Positions 30,762 to 32,494 of a stretch of DNA of 32,494 bases are shown here, piece after piece. The stretch is from an uncultured Erysipelotrichaceae bacterium (GTDB lineage: Bacteria; Bacillota_I; Bacilli_A; RF39; UBA660): the NCBI GenBank assembly GCA_948442015.1, contig CAOJRP010000001.1, positions 93,617-126,110 on the forward strand, given 5' to 3'. Each line of letters opens with the position of its first letter. Positions within the stretch are counted from its first letter, which is position 1. The translations under genes were made by a program, and so were the position numbers. The notes beneath the pieces were generated by a model. The model saw only the letters and a program-made list of their open reading frames with translations, had not been told where the DNA came from and did not search any database.

Positions 30762-30915
30762 TCAAAACGAGTAACCATAAAACATGTCTTAACATAAATT
30801 GGAGTTAGAATAGAAAGATATAAATACATCAAAGTTAAAAAGACTTCCTCCAGACATACCATGACTCCATATTTTAACATTCACATTCCTAAGAGCTGAC
30901 AAATAAGATCCCTTT
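30762..30915 (-). pseudogene. Possible decayed C-type-lectin-like cassette
   Basis: In one minus-strand frame the sequence reads KGSYLSALRNVNVKIWSHGM then SGGSLFNFDVFISFYSNSNL, a TAA, and DMFYGYSF before TGA. The order W-S..-S-G-G-S-...-F-...-N-S-N-...-G-Y-S recalls bacterial C-type-lectin-like repeats whose usual ending is G(F/Y)SVR. Stops interrupt it and no start codon with a ribosome binding site is present. It lies 127 bases downstream of the surface gene, on the same strand, so it may be an old 3' end displaced by the present cassette. The reading is by eye only. An overlapping ORF (30695-30880) in another frame looks random. Confidence 0.3.
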
Positions 30916-30986
30916 CACTGCATAAAGATAATAAGTTCCTTGCTCCCTCGGCGACTCCGCCATTCCTTTTTATCTCAATTTTAGAT

Positions 30987-31005
30987 CCGTCTTGTTTCAA
31001 GGCGG
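30987..31005 (-). repeat. Hairpin downstream of the surface gene
   Basis: On the minus strand CCGcCTTG and CAAGaCGG pair with one mismatch around AAA, about 40 bases after the stop codon. A second small hairpin, GGCG-gagt-CGCC, lies near 30949-30960. No T run follows the first, so it is not an obvious terminator. Confidence 0.4.
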
Positions 31006-31041
31006 TACCCTCCCAAAGCACTCCCCCCGATCCCATACTTC

Positions 31042-32494
31042 CTAATTCAAAATGTACGGAGAATCTTCCGTTCCTGATCCACTTAATTTCCTACTTTCGG
31101 ACTTCAGAGTGACGATAGGACGGACCGCGTAAACTCGCAGACCGCTATCACCACTGGGGGAGACCAACAAACCGTACGTCACAGTTCCACTAATGTCCAC
31201 CAAGCGATTCATATAGATGTCGTTGCTATAATAACGCGAAGCGAGGAAGTACCCTTGCACCGATCCACTCGAGGACGAAGCTACTAAATCACCAACTGCT
31301 GATTTTACTAAATCAGTATCTGTTTGATATCCTGTATCTGTTCCGCAAGCACTAGATGATAATGTTGTACATTTCTCTGTTTGATTACTATAACCCATAT
31401 GGCGTGTACTTTGTACATGTTTTCCATCTGTATATTGTGCTGCGATTGTATTTAATCCTCCTACTAGATTCCTATAGCCAGCTGATCCTCTAAAAAAAAC
31501 ATTTGTACTTGATACCTTATCACTGACCATCTCTACTGTTCCATCACTATTTACTTTGATTACTCTCCATAGATTTAGTTCACTTGGATTTATCGTATTC
31601 TGTATGCATGTACTAGATATTCCAGTACATCCTGATAAACTATTTGGTAATGTATAACTAGTTGCTGTTGGTGTCATCGTAACATACTTTCCTACATCAC
31701 TTTCTGTAAATGGAGTAGTATTTGGTTTAGTCTTGATGTTTCCATCCTTACATACTTCTCCTTTACCATTCTTTGCACACACTTGATAATAATATGTTGT
31801 ATTATCTGTTAAATTCTCAATATTACAATCTGTTATTGTGGCATTATCTACAGCATTCACATATGTCCCTTCTGTTGTTCCCCATTTACATGTAGTACTA
31901 TCACCATTTGCATTATAAGTTATATTTATCGAATTTATTGTACTTGTAGCATTTATATTCTCTATTACTGGATCATCAATGTCTTCATTTGCATTTACGA
32001 CTATTTTACTAGCAAATATTTTATTTTGTTCTTCTATTGTTACTGATTCATCTATCCATAATCTTAAATTATATGTGACACTTTCCCCACTTTCTAATCT
32101 TCCGCTTATCAATCTTCTTGATTCTACAGATGTATTATAATATTTATCTACTTCTTCATATTCACTATATAATTTATGAGTACTATCTAATGCTACTCTT
32201 ACACTTGTATTTTTAATAGTTGTACCTTCTAATGTTTCTAAATTAACGTTATATGCAGCTCTTTCTTCACATGTACTAGTTATAGTAAAAGTATAAGGAG
32301 TAGTTTTCATTCCGTCTTCAGTTGTAATTGGAAATGAGTTTGATAAATTAATGGGATTATTCCCTTTAAAAGTAACTCCAAAACAACCACTAGCTATATA
32401 GTTGGTTCCTTCTTGGACTTTTGATTGTTGCCATAAGGCATAACTGATTCCTATTACTAGTAATAGCGCCATAATTATTACAACTGTAATAATT
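31042..32494 (-). CDS. Surface protein with FN3-like and C-type-lectin-like regions (5' end cut by window edge)
   Basis: At least 483 codons; the frame stays open to base 32494 (ITVVIIMALLLVIGISYALW), so an ATG at 32472 is probably internal and the true start lies outside. A single N-terminal membrane or signal segment is followed by a beta-rich domain (SGCFGVTFKGNNPINLSNSF), an FN3-like repeat (about 170-250; STINSINITYNANGDSTTCK, NLTDNTTYYYQVCAKNGKGE) and a C-terminal region (NLWRVIKVNSDGTVEMVSDK to VRPIVTLKSE) like lectin-fold or DUF6273-type domains. Several Cys pairs suggest an extracellular place. The last ~75 codons (31281 to 31045) switch to GC-rich codons (CGC, CTG, GTC, CCC), unlike the rest of the gene. 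Confidence 0.75.
   Translation of the reverse strand, partial: IITVVIIMALLLVIGISYALWQQSKVQEGTNYIASGCFGVTFKGNNPINLSNSFPITTEDGMKTTPYTFTITSTCEERAAYNVNLETLEGTTIKNTSVRVALDSTHKLYSEYEEVDKYYNTSVESRRLISGRLESGESVTYNLRLWIDESVTIEEQNKIFASKIVVNANEDIDDPVIENINATSTINSINITYNANGDSTTCKWGTTEGTYVNAVDNATITDCNIENLTDNTTYYYQVCAKNGKGEVCKDGNIKTKPNTTPFTESDVGKYVTMTPTATSYTLPNSLSGCTGISSTCIQNTINPSELNLWRVIKVNSDGTVEMVSDKVSSTNVFFRGSAGYRNLVGGLNTIAAQYTDGKHVQSTRHMGYSNQTEKCTTLSSSACGTDTGYQTDTDLVKSAVGDLVASSSSGSVQGYFLASRYYSNDIYMNRLVDISGTVTYGLLVSPSGDSGLRVYAVRPIVTLKSESRKLSGSGTEDSPYILN

Noticed and set aside
30695..30880. Minus-strand ORF of 61 codons downstream of the surface gene
   Set aside because: No ribosome binding site and no recognisable protein pattern; the neighbouring frame is more protein-like and broken.

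Overview
The window comes from a low-GC (about 30% by eye) Gram-positive bacterium of the Bacilli/Erysipelotrichia/Mollicutes-related part of the Firmicutes. It carries both PolC and DnaE, a B. subtilis-like ireB-ruvX-DUF1292-mltG-trmR-trhP1-trhP2-greA gene order, an ftsY-ylxM-ffh block, RNase J, a T-box leader and strong AAGGAGG ribosome binding sites. TGA is a genuine stop (ATGA overlaps at trhP1/trhP2 and ireB/ruvX), so the Mycoplasma code is not used. A CotD-like coat protein behind a sigma-K-type promoter suggests sporulation ability or ancestry. No species can be named from sequence alone.

Layout. 1-300: a minus-strand promoter and T-box leader for a synthetase gene lying beyond the left edge. 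301-1329: a lipoprotein with its own promoter. 1406-6606: an eight-gene minus-strand operon for cell-wall control, pre-rRNA processing, wobble-uridine tRNA modification and GreA. 6637-10264: a family 2 glycosyltransferase, an unrecognised membrane protein and gene remnants, including a broken transglutaminase-like gene. 10265-18951: dnaE and polC as one operon, with PolC enlarged to 1924 residues by several insertions. 19013-23756: rpmB, a P-loop kinase, two members of an unrecognised paralogous family, a compact type I toxin-antitoxin candidate, rpoZ, a prepilin, a Fic toxin-antitoxin pair and the CotD-like gene. 23777-27758: an SRP operon (ftsY-ylxM-tmk-unknown-ffh). 27856-28113: a second type I toxin-antitoxin candidate with an AUA start. 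28265-30512: a second prepilin and divergent RNase J. 30762-32494: a surface protein, cut by the right edge, with a FN3-like and a C-type-lectin-like region; its last ~75 codons have strikingly different base and codon use, with decayed cassette-like sequence downstream.

The strongest unusual signals are the two small hydrophobic-peptide loci with convergent antisense RNAs (20670-20920 and 27856-28113), the compositionally foreign 3' cassette of the surface gene, the enlarged PolC with a split exonuclease domain, and the unrecognised paralog pair. All assignments come from reading the sequence; no database search or folding program was run.
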